From: Thalassotalea marina
Lineage (GTDB): Bacteria > Pseudomonadota > Gammaproteobacteria > Enterobacterales > Alteromonadaceae
NCBI RefSeq assembly: GCF_014656435.1
Contig: NZ_BNCK01000004.1
Coordinates: 186,001 to 250,000, forward strand
Direction of reading: 5' to 3'
DNA length: 64,000 bases
Both the position numbers and the translations under genes were made by a program. This document shows, in pieces, positions 44,487-54,350 of this stretch. The first letter of the stretch is position 1, and each line of letters starts with the position of its first letter. A model generated the notes under the pieces. It saw only the letters and a program-made list of their open reading frames with translations, was not told the DNA's origin and did no database searches.

Positions 44487-46316
44487 TTATAAAGAAACAC
44501 TAACTTCTGGCGAACAATTATTTGTGCCATTGTCACAAACCTTATAAGTAAATGTGCCACTGGTTCTCATTTTATCTGTGTATGCACCATCATTAGATGT
44601 TGAAATGAGTAAGCTACCGTTTTTATAAATATCAACAGTTGACGTGCTCGCTCCTGCCCAAGATAAATCAACGTTATATTTTCCTTTCGAAAAGTAGCCA
44701 TTAGCTGACATAGTAATGTCACCTTCTACTGGTGGCTCAGTTGTACCACCACAGCCATTTTGTGTTAAATAAGCATCTGCTGCTGCCGCTTTAACAATAC
44801 CATGACCAAAATACACATCTTTTCCGACAGCACCTGCATCTTCTGCTGTTGCTTTTAATGCATTTCGAATTTCTGTACCCGAACACTGTGTATGGTTTGA
44901 CCAAACTAATGCCGCAATACCTGAAACAGCCGGCGTTGCCATCGACGTTCCACTCATGTAGCCGTAGTCACTTGTACCAATATTGATTGAAGCACTTGAT
45001 GCAGCCAAAATGCTCGCGCGATCTTCAAACGCTGCACCAACAGCTGGGATAGATGTGCTGTTAGTATCACCAAGTGTGCCGTATAACATACCTGCTTCGT
45101 TATTAATAATAATTGCGCCTAAACCGCCTGAATTTTCGCAATTTAACACTTTGTCATGGAATGAAATGTTGCCGCGGTCAATCACACAAACTCTGCCATT
45201 AGCTCCGCCATCAACAGCTTCACCAGTTCCCATAAAATAAATGCTACCTGTTGCATTGCCAGCGTTTTCCATTGATGAAACAGCTAGTCCAGTACCATCA
45301 ATAGAACCACTTGCTGCTATTGCCATACCTGCAGGATATGTAGATAAGGTATCTACACCACCAGCGGTAACTTCTACACAAACAGTTTCATCCGTTGTTG
45401 TCGTCGCATTTTTACCGCGACCAGAAGTGATAGTACAGCTAGGGAATTGAGAGAAATCTGCGATATTGTTATCAGAATCGTTAGCGCCAATCATCATTAC
45501 TGAAGGGTAACCTGCTGGATAGGATCTAACACTGTTTCCGTCGTTACCTGCTGCTGCGACCACTAAACCACCAGACTCAGTAAATGCTTTAAACGCATTT
45601 TCTTCAGTGCTGTTTGCACCGCCGCCACCAAGACTCATGCTAATGATATTAGCCCCTGCATCAGTACATTTTTGTGCTGCATGTGCAAGATCAGACGAAT
45701 ATCCCCAACCGCTTGCGTTAAATACCTTGATGATATGCATGTCGACACCAGGTGCCATACCGATAACACCGATATTATTATCTGCAGCGCCAATAGTACC
45801 CGCTACATGTGTACCGTGAGGACCACCATGTTCGAACCAGTTACCTGTACCTGAATCGTTATCACCGGTAATACGGTTCCATTCAAAATCAGGGTTACTT
45901 TGATCTAAACCAGAATCGATAACACATACTTTCATTCCAGCATTTGCGTTGAAATTAACTTGATCTGCTTGAGATTGGTAATAAGCATATGGGTTTAATT
46001 GCTGGGTCATCGGATTACCTAGATCATCACTGTAGGCAGACGATGGTTTACGAATAAAGTCTTCTTCAATGAGTTGAATGTGTGGATTATTTAACAACCC
46101 TTTCACTTGCGCCAAGTCTTTACCACTAAACGTAGCGGCAATAAAACCATTGGCATCGACATTAATCTCGCCACCTAACTTTTTAGTCAAAGCTTTTACG
46201 ATACCTTTTTTTGAATCGTCCACTTTAATGATATATCTATCGTTTTCAGCGTGAACAGCAGCTGCTGATAATAAAGAAACTGTCGCTAATACTGTTGTAA
46301 TCTTATTTAATTTCAT
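44487..46316 (-). CDS. Secreted S8 peptidase with PA insert
   Basis: 609 residues. A Sec signal (MKLNKITTVLATVSLLSAAAVHA) is followed by an I9-type propeptide (YIIKVDDSKKGIVKALTKKLGGEI), then S8 catalytic residues in VCVIDSGLD, PHGTHVAG and SGTSMATP. A PA (protease-associated) domain is inserted before the Ser (VCVIDRGNISFHDKVLNCENSGGLGAIIINNE). The C-terminal ~75 residues form a fibronectin-type domain after a Thr/Glu/Pro linker. Extracellular protein degradation is the expected role. It is divergent from a paralogue at 46666. Confidence 0.94.
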   Translation of the reverse strand: MKLNKITTVLATVSLLSAAAVHAENDRYIIKVDDSKKGIVKALTKKLGGEINVDANGFIAATFSGKDLAQVKGLLNNPHIQLIEEDFIRKPSSAYSDDLGNPMTQQLNPYAYYQSQADQVNFNANAGMKVCVIDSGLDQSNPDFEWNRITGDNDSGTGNWFEHGGPHGTHVAGTIGAADNNIGVIGMAPGVDMHIIKVFNASGWGYSSDLAHAAQKCTDAGANIISMSLGGGGANSTEENAFKAFTESGGLVVAAAGNDGNSVRSYPAGYPSVMMIGANDSDNNIADFSQFPSCTITSGRGKNATTTTDETVCVEVTAGGVDTLSTYPAGMAIAASGSIDGTGLAVSSMENAGNATGSIYFMGTGEAVDGGANGRVCVIDRGNISFHDKVLNCENSGGLGAIIINNEAGMLYGTLGDTNSTSIPAVGAAFEDRASILAASSASINIGTSDYGYMSGTSMATPAVSGIAALVWSNHTQCSGTEIRNALKATAEDAGAVGKDVYFGHGIVKAAAADAYLTQNGCGGTTEPPVEGDITMSANGYFSKGKYNVDLSWAGASTSTVDIYKNGSLLISTSNDGAYTDKMRTSGTFTYKVCDNGTNNCSPEVSVSL

Positions 46317-46665
46317 ATGTTGATTCCTGGAATAATGTTGTCATCAATCCTTAACTTTTTTTAGTTATAAATGTATTTGTTAACCAACTTCCTATCGGGT
46401 TAACTTTGATATTAGTGAATAATCAAATCCCACCTAGTACAAATCCGCCAACTTTTCGCACACAAGCGACACAATCAGGTATATTTCATAATAAACAACA
46501 ACTTAACTTGTAACATATTTTATTTACATCGGCGTAAACTCAACAAATGATGACGGTAATTTGCTATTGAACAATAAGGAAATTTTGCATGATGAAGTTG
46601 GGCATTAAATGCCAATAAAAAGAACTTGAGCTATCAAGCATCATTAATTTTTGGGAGAGAAGTAA
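46317..46665. other. 349-bp gap between divergent S8 peptidase genes
   Basis: No gene is seen. GGGAGAG is the ribosome site of the right-hand gene. The promoters of both peptidases must lie here. I see no clear operator. Confidence 0.5.
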
Positions 46666-49017
46666 ATGAAATTTACTATGACAGCAGTAGCAAGCGCGCT
46701 TTTAGCAAGCTTGTTATCACCAAGCACCATCGCAAACCAAATTAAAGAAGAAACAGTTGTTCAAAAACAAGGTTCAACAGATGAAAGTTTTGCCCAATGG
46801 ATGGCAACTAAACATGAATCTTTAGAGTACACCGATCGTCTTATTATTGAATTTGCCGACAAAAACCAAGGTGCCTTCATACCACCTGGACTTGCTAAAA
46901 AACTAGGCATAGATTTAACCCACGTTAAAGTACTTAGCAACGGCAAACACATCGTCAAAATGGCTAAACCTCAACACCTTAAAACTATTGAAAAATTTTT
47001 AGCTAAGGCAAAAAATGACCAATCAATTAAGTTTATTGAGCCTGACCTAAAACGCCGCTTATTTTCACAAATTCAACCTTGGGGTATTGCACAAACACAA
47101 TCAGATCAACTGTCAGATGCTGACGCATCAAACATGACAGTTTGTATTATCGATTCTGGTTATCAACAATCTAACCCTGACTTAACGGCTAACAACGCCT
47201 CTGGTACGAATAATTCTGGCACAGGTAACTGGTATCAAGCAGGTGGCTCACATGGTACACACGTTGCTGGTACCATTGCAGGTATTAATAATAGCGAAGG
47301 TGTTGTTGGCGTAATGCCAAATGCTAATGTTAATTTACATATTATCAAAGTGTTTAACGAAAGCGGCTGGGGTTACTCAGGTGATTTAGTCGACGCTGTT
47401 AATGCCTGTGCTAACAATGGCGCAAAAGTTATCAACATGAGCTTAGGTGGTTCAGGCTCAAGTGTTACTGAGCGCAATGCTCTGCAATCTGCCGCTGACA
47501 GTGGCATTTTACTGGTTGCCGCTTCAGGTAATGATGGCAACAATACACTTTCCTACCCTGCCTCATATGATTCAGTAATGGCTGTTGGCGCATTAGATTC
47601 AAACAACCAACACGCTGAATTTTCTCAATATACCAGCCAAGTTGAAATTTCAGCACCGGGCGAAGCAATTTTATCTACGGTAGCTGGCGATGGTAGATTA
47701 GGAAACATCACCATTGGTGGTACATCATACAGTAATGACCAAGTTGCACCTCAAACCCGTTTTGTGCAAAGTGGTTCTAGTTACGTCGTTAGTGATATCA
47801 ATGGCTCTGTTTCTGGTGTTTTATCAAGCTGTTCTATTAGCGGCAGTGGTTATTCATGTTCTTCAAACGTTGCAGGTAATATTTGTTTAGTTGAGCGTAA
47901 TGCCAACCAAGCAGGAAGTTCTTATCCTGAAATTAATGGCGTTAAAGCCTGTGCCGATGCAGGAGCAGCGGGCATTATCGTATTCAGTAATACAGAGCGC
48001 CCAGGTCTTCAAAACCCGTTTTTAGTAGATGGCCCTTCAGATATCACTGTACCAACCGTATCTGTTGACCGCACTTTGGGTAACAGCTTGGCTTCTATGT
48101 TAGGCAATAACGTAAACCTTACAGTCACTGGCAATGAAGATTATGCCTATTACAACGGTACATCTATGGCGACACCACATGTAGCCGGTATTGCGGCATT
48201 AGTGTGGAGCAATAATCCAACTTGTAGCGCATCAGAAGTACGAAATGGTTTAAAAGCAACAGCTATGGATATTGATGTTGCTGGCAGAGATGATCGAACT
48301 GGCTACGGTATTATTCAAGCAAAAGCTGCGTCGGATTATCTAGCTGCAAACTGTGGTGGAACAACACCTCCTCCAACAGGTGGCAATGTACTAGACAAAG
48401 GTGTTGCTAAAACAAACTTAAGTGCCAATACAGGTGATACGTTGTCTTTCACCATTGATGTACCAGCAGGAGCAAGCAACCTAACCTTTAATGTGTCTGG
48501 CGGTACGGGCGACGCTGATCTTTATGTGCGATACGCCGCTGCGCCTACTTCATCAACGTATGATTGTCGTCCATATGAAAGTGGTAACAATGAAAGTTGT
48601 AGCTTTAATACACCACAAACAGGTACCTACTACGTAAACCTAGTCGCTTATAATGGATTTAGCGGTGTATCCTTAGTTGCTAACTACGATGAAAACACTG
48701 GCGGTGGTGCAACTGGTGGTAGTTCTACTGTCACCGATATTAGTGTTAATCGCCGTGAATGGAAATACTACTCAATTGACGTACCAGCTGGCATGTCGAC
48801 TTTAGCATTTGCTTTAAGTGGCGGCACTGGTGATGCTGACATGTATATTAGACGAGGCGCGCAACCAACTTCATCCACTTATGATTGCAGACCATACGAA
48901 AGTGGTAACAACGAAACATGTAGCTTCAACACCCCTGCTGCAGGCACATGGCATATCGGTATTTACGGCTATAGAGCATCATCTGGTATGCAGTTAGATG
49001 TTTCTTACAATCCATAA
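46666..49017 (+). CDS. Secreted S8 peptidase with PA insert and two PPC domains
   Basis: 783 residues. A signal peptide (MKFTMTAVASALLASLLSPSTIA) and propeptide are followed by S8 motifs VCIIDSGYQ, SHGTHVAG and NGTSMATP, with a PA-like insert (ICLVERNANQAGSSYPEINGVKACADAG in part). Two C-terminal pre-peptidase (PPC) domains of about 95 residues follow a TPPPTGG linker. Both contain GGTGDADLYV/MYI and SSTYDCRPYESGNNE, a recent domain duplication. PPC domains are usually removed on maturation or bind insoluble substrate. A terminator follows. Confidence 0.94.
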   Translation: MKFTMTAVASALLASLLSPSTIANQIKEETVVQKQGSTDESFAQWMATKHESLEYTDRLIIEFADKNQGAFIPPGLAKKLGIDLTHVKVLSNGKHIVKMAKPQHLKTIEKFLAKAKNDQSIKFIEPDLKRRLFSQIQPWGIAQTQSDQLSDADASNMTVCIIDSGYQQSNPDLTANNASGTNNSGTGNWYQAGGSHGTHVAGTIAGINNSEGVVGVMPNANVNLHIIKVFNESGWGYSGDLVDAVNACANNGAKVINMSLGGSGSSVTERNALQSAADSGILLVAASGNDGNNTLSYPASYDSVMAVGALDSNNQHAEFSQYTSQVEISAPGEAILSTVAGDGRLGNITIGGTSYSNDQVAPQTRFVQSGSSYVVSDINGSVSGVLSSCSISGSGYSCSSNVAGNICLVERNANQAGSSYPEINGVKACADAGAAGIIVFSNTERPGLQNPFLVDGPSDITVPTVSVDRTLGNSLASMLGNNVNLTVTGNEDYAYYNGTSMATPHVAGIAALVWSNNPTCSASEVRNGLKATAMDIDVAGRDDRTGYGIIQAKAASDYLAANCGGTTPPPTGGNVLDKGVAKTNLSANTGDTLSFTIDVPAGASNLTFNVSGGTGDADLYVRYAAAPTSSTYDCRPYESGNNESCSFNTPQTGTYYVNLVAYNGFSGVSLVANYDENTGGGATGGSSTVTDISVNRREWKYYSIDVPAGMSTLAFALSGGTGDADMYIRRGAQPTSSTYDCRPYESGNNETCSFNTPAAGTWHIGIYGYRASSGMQLDVSYNP

Positions 49018-49040
49018 ATAACGTGATCTGCATAAATGTT

Positions 49041-49063
49041 AAAGGGACTTAGGTCCCTTTTTT
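49041..49063 (+). terminator. Terminator after the PPC peptidase gene
   Basis: Perfect 8-bp stem AAAGGGAC / GTCCCTTT with a 4-nt loop and T-run. Confidence 0.9.
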
Positions 49064-49244
49064 CATTGGCAAAACACAAGTTATTTCAACATCACTGATG
49101 TTTAAGCATCAATATAGCGGTAATGGATAATTTGCCGATAACAACTTTAAGAGCAAATATTTTTTGACAGTAGTTAGAAAACGTTCAATAGTACTGTAAC
49201 AAGGCTTTTGCTATTTAAGTTTGCATAGAATACAAGGAAGGAAA

Positions 49245-49619
49245 ATGCGAGCAATCAAACAAATACTAGTTTTCATTCTTGCCATTATTAATGCCAACTC
49301 AGCAACTGCGAAGCAATACGAGTCTTTGGATAAATATAATCTTAAAATAACTTCTCTAAAATATGAGTTTAAAGTTGGTAATGATTTAAACAATTTGTTT
49401 GAAAAATATGAATCTAAAGAATTGTATCATAAGCTCCAACAATACGTAGTCGAACAAAATAGTAAAGTGGTCATTGATTACATTAGTACACCTATCCACG
49501 AGAAAGCGCTATATATGATAGTCAGGCGAAGCGAAAGTGGTTACAGCCTTATAAATTTAACTCGTGAAGAAGAGAGGTCAGAGTTAATTAAGTTCTTTAA
49601 AAGTCATGTTAAGAAATAA
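49245..49619 (+). CDS. Small exported hypothetical protein
   Basis: About 124 residues, not recognised. ATG 49245 is chosen over an in-frame TTG at 49221 because GGAAGGA precedes it and a signal peptide (MRAIKQILVFILAIINANSATA) then starts the protein. The mature part is charged and has no Cys. It ends ELIKFFKSHVKK. It is a single gene between the peptidase terminator and sbcB. Confidence 0.6.
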   Translation: MRAIKQILVFILAIINANSATAKQYESLDKYNLKITSLKYEFKVGNDLNNLFEKYESKELYHKLQQYVVEQNSKVVIDYISTPIHEKALYMIVRRSESGYSLINLTREEERSELIKFFKSHVKK

Positions 49620-49889
49620 ATACTTTCTTTTCAAAGCAGATCATCCTAATACCCTAACCATAACTGCAATCTACATTTAAGCTTCTGAATTAGTATCATC
49701 TAATAATCCCTAACATAAACGCTTGTTCAAAATCGTTAAGATTAAACACTAAATTATTAGCGTGACAATTTCGTTAATAAGCGCACTAGTGTATTATCAG
49801 GCACTTAAACTTATAAAAACGCAATTGGCTAACTACACTGAATAACGTTAAGCAAAAATTCAAACGTTAATACAGTCACGATTAAAATA

Positions 49890-51368
49890 ATGAATGTTGA
49901 TACTTCTACCAATAACGCAGTAAACCAAGCAACGATTTTCTGGCACGATTATGAGACTTGGGGCGTAAACCCAAAATTCGATAAACCTTCTCAGTTTGCC
50001 GGCATTAGAACCGATCTGGATTTAAACATTATCGGCGAGCCAGAAATGTTTTATTGCAAACCACCTGCTGATTATTTACCTCACCCAGAAGCCTGTTTAG
50101 TCACGGGAATTACCCCACAAAAAGCGATGCAAGAAGGTCTGACTGAAGCAGAATTTGCCCAGCGAATACATGCACTATTTTCCCAGCCAAACACTTGTGT
50201 CGCGGGTTACAACAACATTCGCTTTGACGACGAGGTTACGCGTTACCTTTTATATCGTAATTTTTATGACCCTTATGCCAGAGAATGGCAACATGGCAAT
50301 AGTCGTTGGGACATAATCGATATGGTCCGTGCATGTTATGCATTAAGACCTGAAGGCATAGAATGGCCAACCGTTGAAGATCCTGAAACTGGTGAACAGC
50401 GCGTAAGCTTCAGATTAGAATTACTAACCGCCGCTAACGGTATTAGCCATGAAGCAGCACATGATGCCATGAGTGACGTTTATGCAACAATCGCCATGGC
50501 TAAACTCATTAAAGAAAAACAGCCTAAACTTTATCAATTTTTATTTAGTCTTCGAAACAAAAAGCAAGTCAGTGAACTATTAGATGTTTACAATATGACG
50601 CCGGTTGTGCACACCACGAGTAAAATACCGTCAACTCAAGGATGCACAAGTTGGTTTGCCCCGGTTGCATATCATCCAACCAATAAAAATGCGGTAATTG
50701 CGGTTGATTTAGCAAAGGATCCTGCGCCTTTATTAACATTGACCAGTGAGCAAATCAAAGAAAGGCTATATACCCGTTATGATGAGTTAGCACCTGATGA
50801 ACAGCCTATTCCAGTAAAACTTATTCATATCAATAAATGCCCTGTGGTTGCGCCCGCAAAAACTTTACTACCGGAAAATGCCCAAAGGTTAAATATTCCA
50901 CGTGAACAATGTTTAGCGAACTTAGCCATCTTAAAGCAGAATTTGGACATTCGAGAAAAGTTAGCTGAGGTGTTTGCACCAGACTTTGATGACGACGAGC
51001 AAATCGACCCAGAGCACGCCTTGTATGGCGGTGCATTTTTCAGTGAAAGTGATAAAGCGCAGATGGATGTGTTACATCAGTTACCGGTTGACCAGTTGGC
51101 AAACCACACTTTCCAGTTTCAAGACCAGCGATTACCGACGTTATTGTTTAGATACAAAGCTCGTAACTTCCCTTACTTGTTAAATAATGAAGAACAGCAA
51201 AAATGGCAAAACTACTGTCAAACTAAACTGCAGTATGGTGGCAAGGGGATTTTATCAGCCGATGAGTTTATGATGAAAATAGAAAACCTTGCCCATGAAC
51301 ATGAATCTGAACAACATAAGATGGATGTATTAAAAGCGTTGTACCAATATTTGCAAGGCAACATTTAA
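49890..51368 (+). CDS. sbcB: Exonuclease I
   Basis: 492 residues. DnaQ-type 3'-5' exonuclease: ExoI in FWHDYETWG (Asp and Glu metal ligands at about 21 and 23), ExoII in AGYNNIRFDDEVTRY, ExoIII in HDAMSDVYATIAMA. The SH3-like and helical exonuclease-I C domains follow. It degrades single-stranded DNA in repair and recombination. The length matches E. coli (475). Single gene with its own terminator. Confidence 0.96.
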   Translation: MNVDTSTNNAVNQATIFWHDYETWGVNPKFDKPSQFAGIRTDLDLNIIGEPEMFYCKPPADYLPHPEACLVTGITPQKAMQEGLTEAEFAQRIHALFSQPNTCVAGYNNIRFDDEVTRYLLYRNFYDPYAREWQHGNSRWDIIDMVRACYALRPEGIEWPTVEDPETGEQRVSFRLELLTAANGISHEAAHDAMSDVYATIAMAKLIKEKQPKLYQFLFSLRNKKQVSELLDVYNMTPVVHTTSKIPSTQGCTSWFAPVAYHPTNKNAVIAVDLAKDPAPLLTLTSEQIKERLYTRYDELAPDEQPIPVKLIHINKCPVVAPAKTLLPENAQRLNIPREQCLANLAILKQNLDIREKLAEVFAPDFDDDEQIDPEHALYGGAFFSESDKAQMDVLHQLPVDQLANHTFQFQDQRLPTLLFRYKARNFPYLLNNEEQQKWQNYCQTKLQYGGKGILSADEFMMKIENLAHEHESEQHKMDVLKALYQYLQGNI

Positions 51369-51390
51369 CTGCAAAACGAAGAAAAAAAAA

Positions 51391-51413
51391 GGCGCTAATA
51401 AGCGCCTTTTTTT
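51391..51413 (+). terminator. Terminator after sbcB
   Basis: GGCGCT-AATA-AGCGCC with A-run before and T-run after, 22 bp past the stop. It may also serve the convergent lipoprotein gene. Confidence 0.9.
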
Positions 51414-51472
51414 AACAATATCGCTAGCTACAACTGATAGCAGCAAACAAAGAAATACTTCTAATGTATCTC

Positions 51473-54229
51473 TTAGTTGCAGGACATCCAATGAGATATG
51501 TAAACCGACGGAGAGTTTTCTTTTAAACCTTTAATATCTTCACATGTTAAGTCATTGTTTCCATAAACAGATATACGATGTAGATTGCTATTATAAAACA
51601 CATTGAGCGACGATAATTTGTTGTAACTAATATAAACAGTATTTAAAACTGGTAAATTATCAATCCCTGTTACGGTTTTTATATCATTGTATTCAAAGTT
51701 GATATAGGTAACTTTCGGCAGATATTTGTTGAAATCTAATTGAGTTAAAACACCATCGACTGCAATTGATGAAATTGAGCTTGGTAATCTGCTAGCATTA
51801 AAAGTCTCTAAACTATTGCCTGATACATTTAAATACATCAAATTACTCAATTCTCTAAAATCGGGAAACGTTTTTAAGCCAAACTGTCTAAAGGTTATAT
51901 TTGTAAGCAAGGAAAGTTCAGATAACGGTGTTAAGTCCATTTCGACTTTTATCCCGTAAAGGTCCATAGTTTCTAATTTAGTAAACTGTTCTAACCCTGC
52001 CAATGTCGAGGTTTTATCAACAGTGCACGAGAAATAGCGTACTTCGTTAATCTCTCTACTGCCATTTTTAATACACTGTTTAAGTTGTTCAGATTCTATG
52101 ATGTCCCAATTTATTGGGTTTGATACACAAAAAGAACCGTAAGAAACAGATGTGTTAGGACGACTGTCTATGAGACTATTAACAGAATCACAAAGTAATG
52201 ATGCAAAGTTGTGTAATTCGACATGGTATAAGTTATTTAAATTATTTAAAGCAGATACATCGTCTATTTCACTTAAATAACTTAGCTTTAACACTTCAAG
52301 TTTTATGGTATTTTCAAGCGCATTTAAATCAGTGATCAATCCGTTATGACTGATTTCTAGCTCTTTTAATTCAGAAAGTGCAGATACCCCTTCGACATTG
52401 CTTAATGCAGGCGAATTAAGTAGGTAAAGTCTTTCCAACTTCGTTAACTTCTCTAAGTCATCCAAATTTTCAAGTTTATTGACACTTACATCAATAGATT
52501 TCAGGTTTAAATTGTCTTTAATAAAAGACAAATCTTTAAGCTCTGAACGTTGAACGACAATCGACTCAAGATTTACAAGCTTTTCCAAGCTTCTAATCGT
52601 ATCGATTTTATAGGTATTGTCGATAACAATAGACTCTAGAGAAGTTACGTCAGCTAAAACATCTAAACTACTATGATAGCTGTTTGTTAACACAATATTT
52701 TTTAAGCTGGTCAAATTGGCTAAAACATCAAGCGTAATATTTGAGCTGACATTGGTTAAGACAAGTGATTCTAACTGTGTCATATTTTTTAAAGACGACA
52801 GTTCAGTAATTTGGCGGTTGTCAGAAAGGTTTAAATAGCTCAAGCTATGCAAATCTATTAAAGGTGAAATATCATTTAATTGATGATTACCGGCTATTTC
52901 TAAGCGTTTTAAGCTTTGTAGTTTACTGATTTGAAATACCGAAGTAATACCAGCATTAGATAAAGTAAGTTCCTCCAAACTTACAAACTCAGGCAAGCTT
53001 TCCAACCCTTCTACAGCTATGTTTGTTGTTTTTAATGTTTTGATAGTTTCTTTAGAAGACGTTTGATCTAAAGAAAAACCACCACCATGTTGATAGCGTT
53101 TTGATAATTCAAGCGACTCTAAATTTTCTAACGTATAAATCGCTGAGTAATCTGGCGTTGAGCTCGTAGTATGTATTGTTAACTCTTTTAGGTTACTTAA
53201 AGTACCAAGTGCTGAAAAATCTGATACAGGAATTTCCTTTAAAATTAACGTTGTAATATTGTTTTTATTCAATAAAAAACTTAATGAATTAGAATCATTA
53301 AAACTACTTTCAAGAGCTAATGACGTTAAATTATCCAATTTACTTAAATGCTCTGAATTGACCATAAAAACGGATTTCAATTCTAGTGACGAAAGTCCAA
53401 CCGCTTTTATTAGTTTTTCTGTATCAAATTGAGTGCGGTGATAGTTATTAGAATTCGATAAAACAAGTTTTTTTAACCCAGTCTGGTTTTCAAAATTTAG
53501 TCCTGACAAACTGTTAGAGCGCCACTCTCTTAACCAAGCATCATAGAGCTCCAAAGATTCTAACTGAACCAGAGTGTTAATAGGTGTTAAGTCTTCAACA
53601 GATGATCCTTTTAGTTTTAAATGAGTAATAGTTGCTTTATCTGTAAGTGCATCGATATCAGTAAGCTGCGCACTTTCAATAGTTAGTTGTTTTAAATTCT
53701 CAAAGTGGCTTAAATCACTTAGTGACATTAATGAGTTATTACTACAAGTAATAATTTCATAACCCACGTCACTTATGCCATTGGCGTCTAAACATTGTTT
53801 TAAAGCATTATCATCAAATGTTAATTCACTAAGGTTTTGATAAGCACCAATACTTACACTTACCTCTTGTGTTGCTGAGCCACCATTATTGTCTGTTACC
53901 GTTACACTTAACGTTATCGTTTCATCTTCGTCAACAGAAGGAGCGACAAATTCCGCTGTAGCACCATCAGAAACGGTTAATTCTAACGTTGTGCCACTTA
54001 CTTGTTTCCATGAATAACTTGAAATACTACCATCGCTATCCGAAGCATTCGCCGTAATGGTAAAAACATCTCTTTCTTTTACATCTAGTGGGGAAATTTG
54101 CGCTAAGGTTGGTGCTTGGTTTTTAGATGAAGATTTAGATGAGTTTCCACCTGAACCACCTCCACCACATGCCGCTAATATGCTGAGGGTTATTAACGCA
54201 AGACTTGATTTGAAAATTCGACTAGCCAT
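51473..54229 (-). CDS. Leucine-rich-repeat lipoprotein with cadherin/PKD-like domain
   Basis: About 918 residues from ATG 54229, preferred over an in-frame TTG 87 bp upstream since it gives a lipoprotein signal with lipobox LAAC and a GGGGSGG linker. One Ig-like (PKD/REJ) domain follows (DVKERDVFTITANASDSDGSISSYSWKQ in part, VTVTDNNGGSA). Then there are about 25 internalin-type 22-residue repeats (LTNLxxLxLxxN pattern), split by a Cys-containing spacer near 690-740. The final Cys are in LTCEDIKG and WMSCN. It is predicted to sit on the outer membrane, perhaps exposed, for protein or surface binding. Confidence 0.85.
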   Translation of the reverse strand: MASRIFKSSLALITLSILAACGGGGSGGNSSKSSSKNQAPTLAQISPLDVKERDVFTITANASDSDGSISSYSWKQVSGTTLELTVSDGATAEFVAPSVDEDETITLSVTVTDNNGGSATQEVSVSIGAYQNLSELTFDDNALKQCLDANGISDVGYEIITCSNNSLMSLSDLSHFENLKQLTIESAQLTDIDALTDKATITHLKLKGSSVEDLTPINTLVQLESLELYDAWLREWRSNSLSGLNFENQTGLKKLVLSNSNNYHRTQFDTEKLIKAVGLSSLELKSVFMVNSEHLSKLDNLTSLALESSFNDSNSLSFLLNKNNITTLILKEIPVSDFSALGTLSNLKELTIHTTSSTPDYSAIYTLENLESLELSKRYQHGGGFSLDQTSSKETIKTLKTTNIAVEGLESLPEFVSLEELTLSNAGITSVFQISKLQSLKRLEIAGNHQLNDISPLIDLHSLSYLNLSDNRQITELSSLKNMTQLESLVLTNVSSNITLDVLANLTSLKNIVLTNSYHSSLDVLADVTSLESIVIDNTYKIDTIRSLEKLVNLESIVVQRSELKDLSFIKDNLNLKSIDVSVNKLENLDDLEKLTKLERLYLLNSPALSNVEGVSALSELKELEISHNGLITDLNALENTIKLEVLKLSYLSEIDDVSALNNLNNLYHVELHNFASLLCDSVNSLIDSRPNTSVSYGSFCVSNPINWDIIESEQLKQCIKNGSREINEVRYFSCTVDKTSTLAGLEQFTKLETMDLYGIKVEMDLTPLSELSLLTNITFRQFGLKTFPDFRELSNLMYLNVSGNSLETFNASRLPSSISSIAVDGVLTQLDFNKYLPKVTYINFEYNDIKTVTGIDNLPVLNTVYISYNKLSSLNVFYNSNLHRISVYGNNDLTCEDIKGLKENSPSVYISHWMSCN

Positions 54230-54350
54230 AAGCTCGACACTTCCTTTAATTGTTATAGGAACAAAGGAAATGTTGAGCAATTCCCTTTGCTTAAATCGAG
54301 CGCTATTATTAACCAATGTTAAATTAATGTAAATGTTTAAAACGAGGTAA

